32,576 nucleotides of DNA from contig JAGZUC010000024.1 of assembly GCA_018380195.1 (NCBI GenBank), positions 1 to 32,576 on the forward strand, in the 5' to 3' direction. Positions 24,455 through 32,435 of the stretch are shown here, piece by piece. How positions within the stretch are numbered: position 1 is the first letter of the stretch; the number at the start of each line of letters is the position of its first letter. Made by a program: the position numbers and the translations under genes. Origin of the DNA: Collinsella sp. GTDB taxonomy: Bacteria > Actinomycetota > Coriobacteriia > Coriobacteriales > Coriobacteriaceae. Under the pieces are notes generated by a model. The model was not told the origin of the DNA, made no database searches, and was given only the letters and a program-made list of their open reading frames with translations.

Positions 24455-25255
24455 ATGGCAGCACGTGCGGACAACGTTTCGCGTGTCGACCATGATGGAG
24501 TTACGTTGGTGGAAGGCGCGACATCCGATGTTCGCTTTGCCTTCACCGAGCGCGCCGGTGGTGTTTCCGAAGATGCGTACTCCTCACTCAATTTGGGCTC
24601 GCATGTTGGCGATGACCCCTTTGCTGTTCAAGAAAATCGTCGTCGCGTGCTCGAGGCTATGGGTGCCGCCGAGTGCGAGCACAACTTGCTCGTTCCCAAT
24701 CAGGTCCATGGTGACCATATCGTTGCGGTGACCTCGAACGGCGCCGATGACCTTGAGGACGTCCGCGAGCAGATTGCCGAGGGCTGCGATGCCATCGTCT
24801 GTACGGCGCATAACGTACCCGTGCTGCTCTGCTTTGCCGACTGCGTTCCCGTGGTGCTGGTGGCCCCCGGCGGATTTGCCGTGGTGCACTCCGGTTGGAA
24901 GGGCACGATTTCACGTATTTCCGCCAAGGCGTGCCAGGCGCTTTGCGATGCTGCCGGTTGCGATGCGAGCGACGTTTCCGCCTATATCGGCCCCCATATC
25001 TTGGGTGACGAATATGAGGTATCCCAGGAACTCATGGATCGCTTTGCCGCCGAGTTCTCTTGCATCGATGCGAATACCTCTCGCATGCTCGATCTTTCCG
25101 CTGCCATTCGCGAGGCACTGGTAGATGTCGGTGTCGACGCGGATAATATCGTGGATACCCAGCTTTCGACCGTGCGTCAGAACGACCGCTTTTATTCCTA
25201 CCGTAACGAGGACGGCACCTGTGGGCGCCATGCTGCGATCGGCGTGATGCTATGA
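24455..25255 (+). CDS. pgeF: Peptidoglycan editing factor PgeF (YlmD/YfiH family)
   Basis: A 266-residue multicopper-oxidase-like-fold (laccase domain, DUF152) protein. In E. coli the homologue removes L-Ser wrongly built into muropeptides. The metal-site residues are visible in NQVHGDHI, FADCVPVVLV and VVHSGWKG, and the C-terminus ends in CGRHAAIGVML. The ATG at 24455 follows AGGAGG at 24442-24447; an in-frame start at 24434 lies upstream of that site and is rejected. In many Gram-positives this gene (ylmD) is followed directly by yggS (ylmE) and sepF; here a pst operon intervenes, and its first gene overlaps the pgeF stop by four bases. Confidence 0.92.
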   Translation: MAARADNVSRVDHDGVTLVEGATSDVRFAFTERAGGVSEDAYSSLNLGSHVGDDPFAVQENRRRVLEAMGAAECEHNLLVPNQVHGDHIVAVTSNGADDLEDVREQIAEGCDAIVCTAHNVPVLLCFADCVPVVLVAPGGFAVVHSGWKGTISRISAKACQALCDAAGCDASDVSAYIGPHILGDEYEVSQELMDRFAAEFSCIDANTSRMLDLSAAIREALVDVGVDADNIVDTQLSTVRQNDRFYSYRNEDGTCGRHAAIGVML

Positions 25256-26088
25256 GAAAGATCGTATCGGTCCTGAGCGCCGCTGTGCTTACGCTTACGC
25301 TGTGCGCCTGTTCTTCGGGATCTTCTAGCTCTTCCATTACCGTGGCCGGCTCCACGACCTGCCTTCCTATCGCCGAGATTGCGGCCGAGGCCTTTAAGGA
25401 GGAGACCGGCATCGACGTGCTCGTTTCCGGTTTGGGTTCTTCCGCTGGGATCGAGGCCGTCAGCGCCGGCACGGCCGATATCGCCAGCTCCTCCCGTGGA
25501 CTCAATGCCGACGAACAGGATCTGGGCCTGACTCCCATTGTCATTGCCCACGACGGTATTGCGGTCATCGTGAACGACGACAACCCCGTCGATAACCTCT
25601 CGACCGAGCAGCTCCGCGATATCTACGCCGGCAAGATTACCAATTGGAAAGAGGTCGGTGGCGAGGACCTGAGGATTCAGGTCATCAACCGAGACGAGGC
25701 GTCCGGTACGCGCGAGGCCTTCCGTACCATCGTGATGGATGGCACGCCGTTCGATCGCCGCTCGGCCGTTCTTTCGGGTACGGGCCAGGTGCGCGACGTG
25801 GTATCTCGTTCGCGTGGGGCCATCGGCTACATTTCGCTGGGCTTCGTCGATAGCCTCAACGCCAAGACCTCGGTCAAGGCCGTCTCGGTCAATCATGTTG
25901 AGGCGTCCGAGAAGACGGTCGCGAGTGGCGGCTATCCCATCTCGCGCGACCTTTACTTCTTTGTGAAGGGTGTGCCCTCGCAGCGGGCGCAGGATTACAT
26001 CGACTACGTGACGTCCGAAAAGATGGACAAGCAGATTCGCGAGGCGGGCTTTATTCCCGTCACCAACGACGAGAAGGGGAGTGAGTAG
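25252..26088 (+). CDS. pstS: Phosphate-binding lipoprotein PstS
   Basis: A 278-residue substrate-binding protein of the PstSCAB phosphate importer. The lipoprotein signal peptide ends in the lipobox LCAC (Cys20 as the likely lipidated residue), followed by a Ser-rich linker. ITVAGSTTCLPIAE, GSSAGIEAVSAGTADIASSSR, and NRDEASGTREAFR are the PstS phosphate-contact segments. The ATG overlaps the pgeF stop codon (ATGA), so it is translationally coupled to pgeF. No Pho box was recognised upstream. Confidence 0.93.
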   Translation: MRKIVSVLSAAVLTLTLCACSSGSSSSSITVAGSTTCLPIAEIAAEAFKEETGIDVLVSGLGSSAGIEAVSAGTADIASSSRGLNADEQDLGLTPIVIAHDGIAVIVNDDNPVDNLSTEQLRDIYAGKITNWKEVGGEDLRIQVINRDEASGTREAFRTIVMDGTPFDRRSAVLSGTGQVRDVVSRSRGAIGYISLGFVDSLNAKTSVKAVSVNHVEASEKTVASGGYPISRDLYFFVKGVPSQRAQDYIDYVTSEKMDKQIREAGFIPVTNDEKGSE

Positions 26089-26089
26089 C

Positions 26090-27016
26090 ATGGAAGCACA
26101 GGAAAACTCCCAGACTGAGCAGAATGTTCAGACGCCCAAGAAGCGCGAGCTGGCGCTCGTATCGCGCAGTACCTATATCAAGGAGAAGGCGCTGCAGTGG
26201 ATCTTCTTTGCCTGCGCGTTCTTGGCGGTCGTTACCGTCATCCTGATTTTTGTCTTTACCACGTACTCGGCGCTGCCCGTCTTTACTGACATCGGTCTGG
26301 CTGACTTCTTTAGCTTTACGTGGGCGCCTTCCGAGGGCCACTACGGCATCTTGTCGCTGCTTGCTGGCTCGGGTCTGGTGACCGTCGGTGCGCTCGCCAT
26401 GGGCGTGCCGCTGGGCGTGGGTACGGCCGTTTACCTGGTCGAGATTGCCAGCAAGCGCGTGCGCAAGCTCATCAGCCCCGCCGTTGACCTGCTGGCGGGC
26501 ATACCCTCCATCATCTACGGCTTCTTTGGCATGATCATCATCCGCCCGTTTATCGCACAACTGACCGGCGGCCTTGGTTTTGGTGCGCTGACGGCGTGGT
26601 TTGTGCTCGCCATCATGATCGTCCCTACCATCACCACGCTCACCATCGATGCTCTCAATTCCATTCCCATGGGCATTCGCGAGGCATCGTATGCCATGGG
26701 CGCCACAAAGTGGCAGACCATCTATAAGGTCGTGCTACCTGCCGCGAAGCTGGGTATCGTTGATGCCATCGTGCTGGGTATGGGCCGTGCCATCGGCGAG
26801 ACCATGGCCGTGCTCATGGTCGTAGGTAACGCCCCGGTTATTCCCGACAGCATTGCGAGCCCCATCTCGACGCTCACGAGCCAGATTGCGCTCGACATGA
26901 GCTATTCCTCGGGTCTGCACCGCTCGGCGCTGTTCGGCATGGGTGTGGTCCTGTTTATCATCTCCGCCACGCTGGTGGGTATCGTTCGTCTGATTTCCAA
27001 GAAGAAGAGGGGGTAG
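26090..27016 (+). CDS. pstC: Phosphate ABC transporter permease PstC
   Basis: A 308-residue membrane permease with six helices. A charged N-terminal tail precedes the first helix at about residue 38. LAGIPSIIYGFFGM and the EAA loop (REASYAMGATKWQTIYKVVLPAA...G) that contacts PstB are typical, as is GRAIGETMAVLMV. The ATG at 26090 has AAGGGGAG at 26073-26080, one base after the pstS stop; a GTG at 26081 overlaps pstS and abuts that site. Confidence 0.94.
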   Translation: MEAQENSQTEQNVQTPKKRELALVSRSTYIKEKALQWIFFACAFLAVVTVILIFVFTTYSALPVFTDIGLADFFSFTWAPSEGHYGILSLLAGSGLVTVGALAMGVPLGVGTAVYLVEIASKRVRKLISPAVDLLAGIPSIIYGFFGMIIIRPFIAQLTGGLGFGALTAWFVLAIMIVPTITTLTIDALNSIPMGIREASYAMGATKWQTIYKVVLPAAKLGIVDAIVLGMGRAIGETMAVLMVVGNAPVIPDSIASPISTLTSQIALDMSYSSGLHRSALFGMGVVLFIISATLVGIVRLISKKKRG

Positions 27017-27019
27017 GCT

Positions 27020-27925
27020 ATGTCCGATTCCGTTGACACGACGGTCGATACGACCTCGTCGCGCGAGCGCATCAAGCGTGCCCTTTCCCACGGCAAGAAG
27101 GGCCGCATCAACAAGGACCTGTCCAACAAGATCATGCTTGGCGTGTTTCGTGCCGCTGCCTACATCACCACGCTGGTGCTGGTCGCTATCATCGCCTACG
27201 TGGTCATCAACGGCCTGCCACACATCTCGCTCGACTTTATCTTCGGTTGGCCCCAGGGCGTCAACGCCGAGGGCGGAATTTGGCCCACGATCGTCTCGAC
27301 CGTCTACGTGACGGCGCTCGCCATGCTTATCTGCACGCCGATCGCTGTGCTGGCAGCCGTCTATCTGGCCGAGTACGCCAAGCAGGGCAAGGTCGTCGAG
27401 CTCATTCGCTACGCTGCTGACGCTTTGGCCTCGGTGCCCTCCATCGTTATGGGCCTGTTTGGCTACGCCTTGTTTGTCGAGGCTATAGGCCTGGGCCTTT
27501 CGATGGTCTCGGCCGCTCTGGCGCTCGCGCTCTTGATGCTTCCCATCGTCATGCGCACCACCGAAGAAGCCATTCGCGCCGTTCCGCGCTATATCCGTTG
27601 GGGCGCGTACGGCCTGGGCGCTACCAAGTGGCAGGTCGTCTCCAAGATCGTGCTTCCTTCGGCCTTTGGCCGCATTGCCACGGGCATCGTCCTTGCCATC
27701 GGCCGTGCCATCGGCGAGACCGCCGTGGTGCTCTACACCATGGGCCAGGCCATCAATCTACCTATTTCGCCGCTCGATTCCGGTCGTCCCATGACCGTTC
27801 ACCTGTACCTGCTTGCCAACGACGGCATCAACATGAACGCAGCCTACGGCACTGCGCTTTTGCTGATGGCGATTATTCTGGCCTTCAACCTGTTTGCGCG
27901 TTATCTGTCGCGCAAACGCCGCTAG
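27020..27925 (+). CDS. pstA: Phosphate ABC transporter permease PstA
   Basis: A 301-residue six-helix permease that pairs with PstC. Recognisable segments are GGIWPTIVSTVYVT, LASVPSIVMGLFGYALFV, the EAA loop AYGLGATKWQVVSKIVLPSAFG and GRAIGETAVVLYTMG. It has a Ser/Thr- and Lys/Arg-rich cytoplasmic N-terminus of about 45 residues. The ATG follows AGAGGGGG and lies three bases after pstC. Confidence 0.94.
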   Translation: MSDSVDTTVDTTSSRERIKRALSHGKKGRINKDLSNKIMLGVFRAAAYITTLVLVAIIAYVVINGLPHISLDFIFGWPQGVNAEGGIWPTIVSTVYVTALAMLICTPIAVLAAVYLAEYAKQGKVVELIRYAADALASVPSIVMGLFGYALFVEAIGLGLSMVSAALALALLMLPIVMRTTEEAIRAVPRYIRWGAYGLGATKWQVVSKIVLPSAFGRIATGIVLAIGRAIGETAVVLYTMGQAINLPISPLDSGRPMTVHLYLLANDGINMNAAYGTALLLMAIILAFNLFARYLSRKRR

Positions 27926-27937
27926 TTAAGGAGTCCC

Positions 27938-28741
27938 ATGTCCGTCTATCAGTCCGCTCCCACGCCGGAGCAAGCGGCCATCACGGCCAAGGATTTCAAC
28001 TTTTGGTACGGTGACTTTCATGCGCTGACGGGGCTCGACCTCAACATCGCCAAAAACGCCATCACCTCGTTTATCGGTCCTTCGGGCTGCGGCAAATCGA
28101 CGTTTTTGCGCTGCATCAACCGTATGAACGACCTGATCGAGGGCACCCGCGTCGAGGGCACCATGACGCTCGACGGCAACGATATCTATGCCGAGGGCGT
28201 CGACCCGGTCGACCTTCGCCGTCGCGTGGGCATGATTTTTCAGCAGCCCAACCCGTTCCCCAAATCCATCTACGAGAATGTCGCTTTTGGCCCTCGTCTG
28301 CAGGGCGTGACTAGCAAAAGCGACCTCGATGACATCGTGGAAGAATCGCTCAAGCGCGCCAACCTCTGGAAAGAGGTATCCAATCAGCTCAACAAGGACG
28401 GTTTGGCGCTCTCGGGCGGTCAGCAGCAGCGTCTGTGCATTGCGCGTGTGCTTGCGGTGCAGCCCGATGTCCTTCTGATGGACGAGCCCTGCTCCGCCAT
28501 CGACCCCACGTCCGTCTCCAAGGTCGAGGATCTGATGGCCGAGCTGGCGCCCGAGATGACGATCATCATCGTCACGCATTCTATGCAGCAGGCCGCTCGT
28601 ATTAGCGACTACACCGCATTTTTCTTGCAGGAAGTTGCCGGCGAGCCCGCCACGCTCATCGAGTATGGTCAAACCGACGCGATCTTCACCAGCCCGGTGG
28701 ATTCACGGACGGAAGACTATATCACCGGCCGCTTTGGCTGA
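27938..28741 (+). CDS. pstB: Phosphate ABC transporter ATPase PstB
   Basis: A 267-residue ATPase that powers PstCA. Walker A is GPSGCGKST (47-55), the Q-loop is MIFQQPNPFPKSIYENVAFG (hallmark of PstB), the ABC signature is LSGGQQQR (158-165) and Walker B is VLLMDEPCSAIDP. The ATG follows AAGGAG at about 27928. Length is normal and no residue is missing. Confidence 0.97.
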   Translation: MSVYQSAPTPEQAAITAKDFNFWYGDFHALTGLDLNIAKNAITSFIGPSGCGKSTFLRCINRMNDLIEGTRVEGTMTLDGNDIYAEGVDPVDLRRRVGMIFQQPNPFPKSIYENVAFGPRLQGVTSKSDLDDIVEESLKRANLWKEVSNQLNKDGLALSGGQQQRLCIARVLAVQPDVLLMDEPCSAIDPTSVSKVEDLMAELAPEMTIIIVTHSMQQAARISDYTAFFLQEVAGEPATLIEYGQTDAIFTSPVDSRTEDYITGRFG

Positions 28742-28833
28742 TCGGTGCGACTAGTCCCAAGCCGATCGGACCTGGTCCGGTGCGTATTCACTGTGCGGGC
28801 GGCATGACCGCACCCAACTGATTGGAGTGAACC

Positions 28834-29691
28834 ATGCGCAAACTGTTTTCCCGTCAGCTCATCGAGGCCCGTCACGAGATGCTGAGCATCTACGAGGCCG
28901 TCGATCTGGCCCTCCACGATGCCGTGAAGGCCTATGTGACCGACGACCGCAAGCTCGCCACCAAGACCAAGAAGCGCACGCTTTCGATTGACGCGCGCTG
29001 CGCCAACCTGGAGGCCGTCTGCTACAACCTGATCGCCACGCAGTCACCGGTCGCCTCCGACTTCCGCCTGCTTCAGACGATCATCTACGTCGACTTTAAC
29101 CTGCAGCGCATGACCGATAAGGTTCGCCAGATCTGCCGCGCCACGCGTCACATGGTCAAGGCCGACATCTCGCTGCCCAAGGAGCTTGTCGGCACGGTCG
29201 AGGCTGAGGCCGAAGCCGTCTACCAGGTGCAGGGCTCGTCGCTTTCTGCGCTCGTCACCAACGACATGTCCATCATCTGCAACCTGGCCGTCGAGGACGA
29301 GCCGGTGCATGCGGCGTACGAGAAGTTCTTCCGTACCTTCAACCGCATGGACGCGGGCGAGTTTATGGATGACGATAGCAACTATGACGACCTGCGCCGC
29401 GCCATCATGGTTTCGCGCTACCTCGATCGCATCGCTTCGATTTCCATCGATGCCGCCTGCCGTCTGACCTTCCTGTTGACTGGTCAGCGTATGAATGCCG
29501 GCGATATCGCCCGCACTGATGAGGATGAGCTCGAGAGCATGCGCGTGCCTTCGGGCGAGGGTGTTATCATGAGGCCCGCCGTCGACGCTCGCTACGTTGC
29601 CAAGGTGCCCGCTAACGAGGTCAGCGAGGGACTTCGCTACCTGCTCGATCATCTTGAGGACGAGGACGATGGCGAGGACGACGAGGAGTAA
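28834..29691 (+). CDS. phoU: Phosphate signalling regulator PhoU
   Basis: A protein of 285 residues, longer than the usual 220-240. The N-terminal part is a PhoU helical bundle with metal-binding-type segments (ATQSPVASDFRLLQTIIYVDFNLQRMTDK), and a second three-helix repeat follows (RYLDRIASISIDAACRL). The extra C-terminal part is a variable region ending in an acidic tail (LEDEDDGEDDEE). PhoU restrains the importer and, where present, a PhoR kinase; no phoP/phoR lies here. It has its own ribosome site (GGAG) 92 bases after pstB. Confidence 0.9.
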   Translation: MRKLFSRQLIEARHEMLSIYEAVDLALHDAVKAYVTDDRKLATKTKKRTLSIDARCANLEAVCYNLIATQSPVASDFRLLQTIIYVDFNLQRMTDKVRQICRATRHMVKADISLPKELVGTVEAEAEAVYQVQGSSLSALVTNDMSIICNLAVEDEPVHAAYEKFFRTFNRMDAGEFMDDDSNYDDLRRAIMVSRYLDRIASISIDAACRLTFLLTGQRMNAGDIARTDEDELESMRVPSGEGVIMRPAVDARYVAKVPANEVSEGLRYLLDHLEDEDDGEDDEE

Positions 29692-29728
29692 GCAACCCCG
29701 TTCGTCGAAAGATTGTAAATACCTAAGT

Positions 29729-29767
29729 GAGCGCGGCCTTGCACATGCGGGGCCGCGCTCTTGCGTT
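29729..29767 (+). terminator. Hairpin after phoU
   Basis: A perfect 10-bp stem, GAGCGCGGCC 29729-29738 with GGCCGCGCTC 29751-29760, around a 12-nt loop, then TTGCGTT. The T-run is weak, so termination may be partial, allowing read-through to yggS. Confidence 0.6.
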
Positions 29768-29810
29768 AGCATGGGACTACTTGTTTGGCTGTCAGCGGAG
29801 GCGATTAGCA

Positions 29811-30548
29811 ATGGATAACTATTTGGACTTGATGCGCGCTCGCCGCGAGCAGATTCTGGAACGTTTTTATGCGGCGCTCGATCGCGCAGGCCGTCCCCAC
29901 GACGCCGCGAGCCTCATTGCCGTGTCCAAGACCGTTGGTGACGATGAGACCGTTGCCGCCATCCAGGCGGGGTATCGCCATTTTGCCGAGAACCGCCCGC
30001 AGGAGCTGGTTCGCAAGCTCACGGGTCTGGCGGAGCATCCGGAGCTGCCCGAGGTGCGCTTCGATATGATCGGCAACCTGCAGACCAATAAGATCAATGC
30101 GGTGCTGGGCTCAGCCGAGTTGATTCACTCGGTGGGTTCGCTGCATCTGGCGCAGGCGATCTCGAGCCGTGCTGTCCGCAAGATTGAGGCAGGCGAGCTC
30201 TCCGGTCCCCAGCGTGTGCTCATTGAGGTCAATGTGAGTGGTGAGGAGTCGAAGGGAGGCTTTTCGCCCGATGAGATTCGCGCCGCCGCGGGTGAGCTTG
30301 CGGAACTTGAGGGAATTTGCGTGCAGGGGCTTATGACTATGGCGTCCCGGGGGAATAAGGATGTGGCACGCCGCACCTTTGCGGGGCTTCGTGAGCTGAG
30401 GGATGAGCTGGAGGCGGCGCATCCCGATTTGAACCTGCCTGAGCTTTCCTGCGGCATGAGCGAGGACTTTGAGCCTGCCCTTGAGGAGGGCTCTACGCTC
30501 GTTCGCCTGGGCAGGGTAGTATTTAGCCCGGAGTTTGCAGTAAAATAA
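29811..30548 (+). CDS. yggS: PLP homeostasis protein (YggS/YlmE/PLPBP family)
   Basis: A 245-residue single-domain pyridoxal-phosphate protein with an alanine-racemase-like barrel and no known enzyme activity; it buffers PLP and affects amino acid balance. The PLP lysine is in LIAVSKTV; HFAENRPQELVRK, IGNLQTNKI, EVNVSGEESKGG and CGMSEDFEPALEEGSTLVRLG follow the family pattern. The ATG at 29811 has CGGAGG at 29796-29801; a longer in-frame start overlaps the preceding hairpin. As ylmE it belongs with the sepF cluster downstream. Confidence 0.93.
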   Translation: MDNYLDLMRARREQILERFYAALDRAGRPHDAASLIAVSKTVGDDETVAAIQAGYRHFAENRPQELVRKLTGLAEHPELPEVRFDMIGNLQTNKINAVLGSAELIHSVGSLHLAQAISSRAVRKIEAGELSGPQRVLIEVNVSGEESKGGFSPDEIRAAAGELAELEGICVQGLMTMASRGNKDVARRTFAGLRELRDELEAAHPDLNLPELSCGMSEDFEPALEEGSTLVRLGRVVFSPEFAVK

Positions 30549-30608
30549 GGCTCTGAAGTGCGCACTGATTATCGGGGCGCCTGCACTAAACCGCGAGAGG
30601 ACACAACC

Positions 30609-31331
30609 ATGGGCTTCCTTGACGAGATTAAAAATAAGATGCACCTGGGCGGCCAGCAGGGTTACGACCAGGGTTATGGCCAAGACGACGACTACGGCTA
30701 CGATGACGGCTACGACGATGGCTATCAGAACAACGGCTACAGCGGTGCTTCGGGCGAGGGCTTCTACACCCAAGACGAGCCGAGCAACGGCCTGCTTGGT
30801 CAGACGCGCCGTGGTGAAGCTGAGTCGGTTGCCGTGTATACGCGCTCCGGTCAGCTGGTCGGCGATGACTCCCGCCATGCCACGACGTATAACCCGCCTT
30901 CGCGCTCGCAGGACAGTGTTGCGAGCGGTTATCGTCCTGGTGCCTATGACACGCCGTCTAGCTACGCCGAGAACACCCGCGCTCGTGCCGCCGCTGCCCC
31001 CGCTCCTGCGCCGAGCGACGCCTCGGCCTATGCGAGCAACATCATCAACGCCACGCCGCAGCTGCCGGCATATGTCCTGCGCCCCGAGAGCTATGACGAC
31101 GTGGAGACTGTGGTTCGCCGCGTTCGCACTAAGCAGCCTGTCGCACTGATTTTTGTGGGCGTACGCACCGAAGTTGCCAAGCGCGTCTTGGACTTTTCTT
31201 ACGGCTTTGCCTGCGGTCTGGGTGCCACGGTCAAGGAGGTGGGCGACCGCGTGTTCATGGTGCTGCCCGCCGGTTGCGAGGTCAAAGATTCCGATCTCAA
31301 GAAGCTTCGTGCGGACGGCTACCTTAAGTAA
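30609..31331 (+). CDS. sepF: Cell division protein SepF
   Basis: A 240-residue protein. The first dozen residues (MGFLDEIKNKMHL) can form the amphipathic membrane-binding helix. A low-complexity linker follows, with Tyr/Asp/Gly-rich repeats at about 18-45 (DDGY units) and an Ala/Pro-rich stretch. The C-terminal SepF domain (about 155-240: SYDDVETVVRRVRTKQPVAL-type start, LDFSYGFACGLGATVKEVGDRVFMVLP) forms the dimer that binds the FtsZ tail. It should tether the Z-ring in the absence of FtsA. The ATG at 30609 follows GAGAGGA. Confidence 0.95.
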   Translation: MGFLDEIKNKMHLGGQQGYDQGYGQDDDYGYDDGYDDGYQNNGYSGASGEGFYTQDEPSNGLLGQTRRGEAESVAVYTRSGQLVGDDSRHATTYNPPSRSQDSVASGYRPGAYDTPSSYAENTRARAAAAPAPAPSDASAYASNIINATPQLPAYVLRPESYDDVETVVRRVRTKQPVALIFVGVRTEVAKRVLDFSYGFACGLGATVKEVGDRVFMVLPAGCEVKDSDLKKLRADGYLK

Positions 31332-31352
31332 AGACAAGACGAGGAGATTCCC

Positions 31353-31634
31353 ATCAACATCTACACTATCGTCCAGCTGGTCAACACGCTGTTCAACTTC
31401 TATTCCACGCTTATTGTCGTCTACTGCTTTATGACGTGGATTCCCATGAAGCAGGGTGGTTTGCTTCAGGATATTGCCGCGGTGCTTGATAGTGTGTGCG
31501 GTCCGTGGCTCAACCTGTTCCGTCGTTTCATCCCGCCGATGGGCGGTATCGATTTTTCGCCGGTCGTTGCGATTATTGCGTTGCAGTTGGTGCAGAGGCT
31601 GGTTCTGCAGCTTCTTATAGGTATACTCGTGTAG
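31353..31634 (+). CDS. yggT: YggT-family membrane protein with apparent AUC start
   Basis: A protein of about 93 residues with two membrane segments: INIYTIVQLVNTLFNFYSTL and onward to the conserved CFMTWIP, and VVAIIALQLVQRLVLQLLIG near the C-terminus; the loop has FRRFIPPMGGIDFSPVVA, typical of YggT/YlmG. The frame has a stop at 31329-31331 and no ATG, GTG or TTG before the ATG at 31431, which would delete the first helix. An ATC at 31353 lies six bases after GAGGAG (31341-31346), exactly where a start is expected. Either AUC is used, or the base is a sequencing error or mutation of ATG. YlmG proteins sit between sepF and divIVA in many Gram-positives and affect septum and nucleoid organisation by a poorly known route. 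Confidence 0.75.
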   Translation: MNIYTIVQLVNTLFNFYSTLIVVYCFMTWIPMKQGGLLQDIAAVLDSVCGPWLNLFRRFIPPMGGIDFSPVVAIIALQLVQRLVLQLLIGILV

Positions 31635-31695
31635 AACTGACTTAGTAACTTACGTCGGGCGTGTAGCGCCGAGGCGATGAAAAAGGAGACTTGTT

Positions 31696-32373
31696 ATGGC
31701 TATTACCCCTGCAGACATCCAGGCTCAGACTTTCTCTGAGGCCAAGCGTGGCTACGATCCTGCCGAGGTCGACGTCTTCTTGGAGACGCTGTCCTCCGAG
31801 GTTGACGCTATGCTCGCTAAGATCGTCGACCTTAAGGGTCGTCTGACTGCTACCGAGCAGCAGCTTGCCGATGCGCAGGCTCAGCTTGCCCAGGCTCAGG
31901 ATGCCCCCGCCCAGGCCGTTCCTGCCGCCCCCGTGGCTGCTCCCGCCCCTGACTTCTCCGCTCAGGAGCGCCAGATTTCCGCTGCCCTGATCGCTGCCCA
32001 GCAGACCGCTGAGACCATCGTCAACGATGCCAATGAGAACGCTGAGCGTATTCGCAACGAGGCTGACGCCAAGGCCCGCGAGGTTATCCGCCAGGCTCTG
32101 ACCGAGAAGCAGGCCGAGCTCGAGGAAATCGACCGCCTGAAGGCTTCTCGCGAGGAGTTTAAGGCCGAGTACCTCAAGCTCATCCAGCACTTTATGGATG
32201 ATGCCCAGAACTCCTTCCCGGCTGATCTGATGGCCTCTACGCCGGTCGGCTCCGCTGCTTCTCCCGCCGTGACCGTCCCTGCAGCTGAGCCGCTGCCCGT
32301 TGCCGAGCCGGTTATCCCCGTGGCCGATCCCTGCGCGCCGATTGATAACTTTGCCGCCGACGACCTGGACTAG
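31696..32373 (+). CDS. divIVA: DivIVA-domain protein
   Basis: A 225-residue cytoplasmic coiled-coil protein. The N-terminal DivIVA domain (about 1-60: ADIQAQTFSEAKRGYDPAEVD, then VFLETLSSEVD) contains the membrane-curvature-binding region; a Pro/Ala-rich interruption (about 70-95) separates it from a second coiled coil (about 95-175), and the tail is Ala/Pro/Val-rich. In Actinomycetota it marks poles and septa and recruits cell-wall machinery. The ATG at 31696 follows AAAGGAG. It ends the sepF-yggT-divIVA set; ileS, a common next gene, is not seen. Confidence 0.92.
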   Translation: MAITPADIQAQTFSEAKRGYDPAEVDVFLETLSSEVDAMLAKIVDLKGRLTATEQQLADAQAQLAQAQDAPAQAVPAAPVAAPAPDFSAQERQISAALIAAQQTAETIVNDANENAERIRNEADAKAREVIRQALTEKQAELEEIDRLKASREEFKAEYLKLIQHFMDDAQNSFPADLMASTPVGSAASPAVTVPAAEPLPVAEPVIPVADPCAPIDNFAADDLD

Positions 32374-32402
32374 TCGCAGAGTCGCAATCAATTGTTTAAG
32401 AA

Positions 32403-32432
32403 AAAGGACCCGCGTCTTGCGGGTCCTTTTTT
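32403..32432 (+). terminator. Intrinsic terminator after divIVA
   Basis: GGACCCGC 32406-32413 pairs with GCGGGTCC 32419-32426 around GTCTT, followed by TTTTTT and preceded by AAAAA. The flanking A and T runs make it work in both directions, which would suit a converging gene on the minus strand. Confidence 0.92.
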
Positions 32433-32435
32433 GGT

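Noticed and set aside
28742..28833. Possible terminator or promoter between pstB and phoU
   Set aside because: Short GC stems (GTGCGG/CCGCAC) exist, but there is no T-run and no clear promoter, so I keep phoU in the pst operon.
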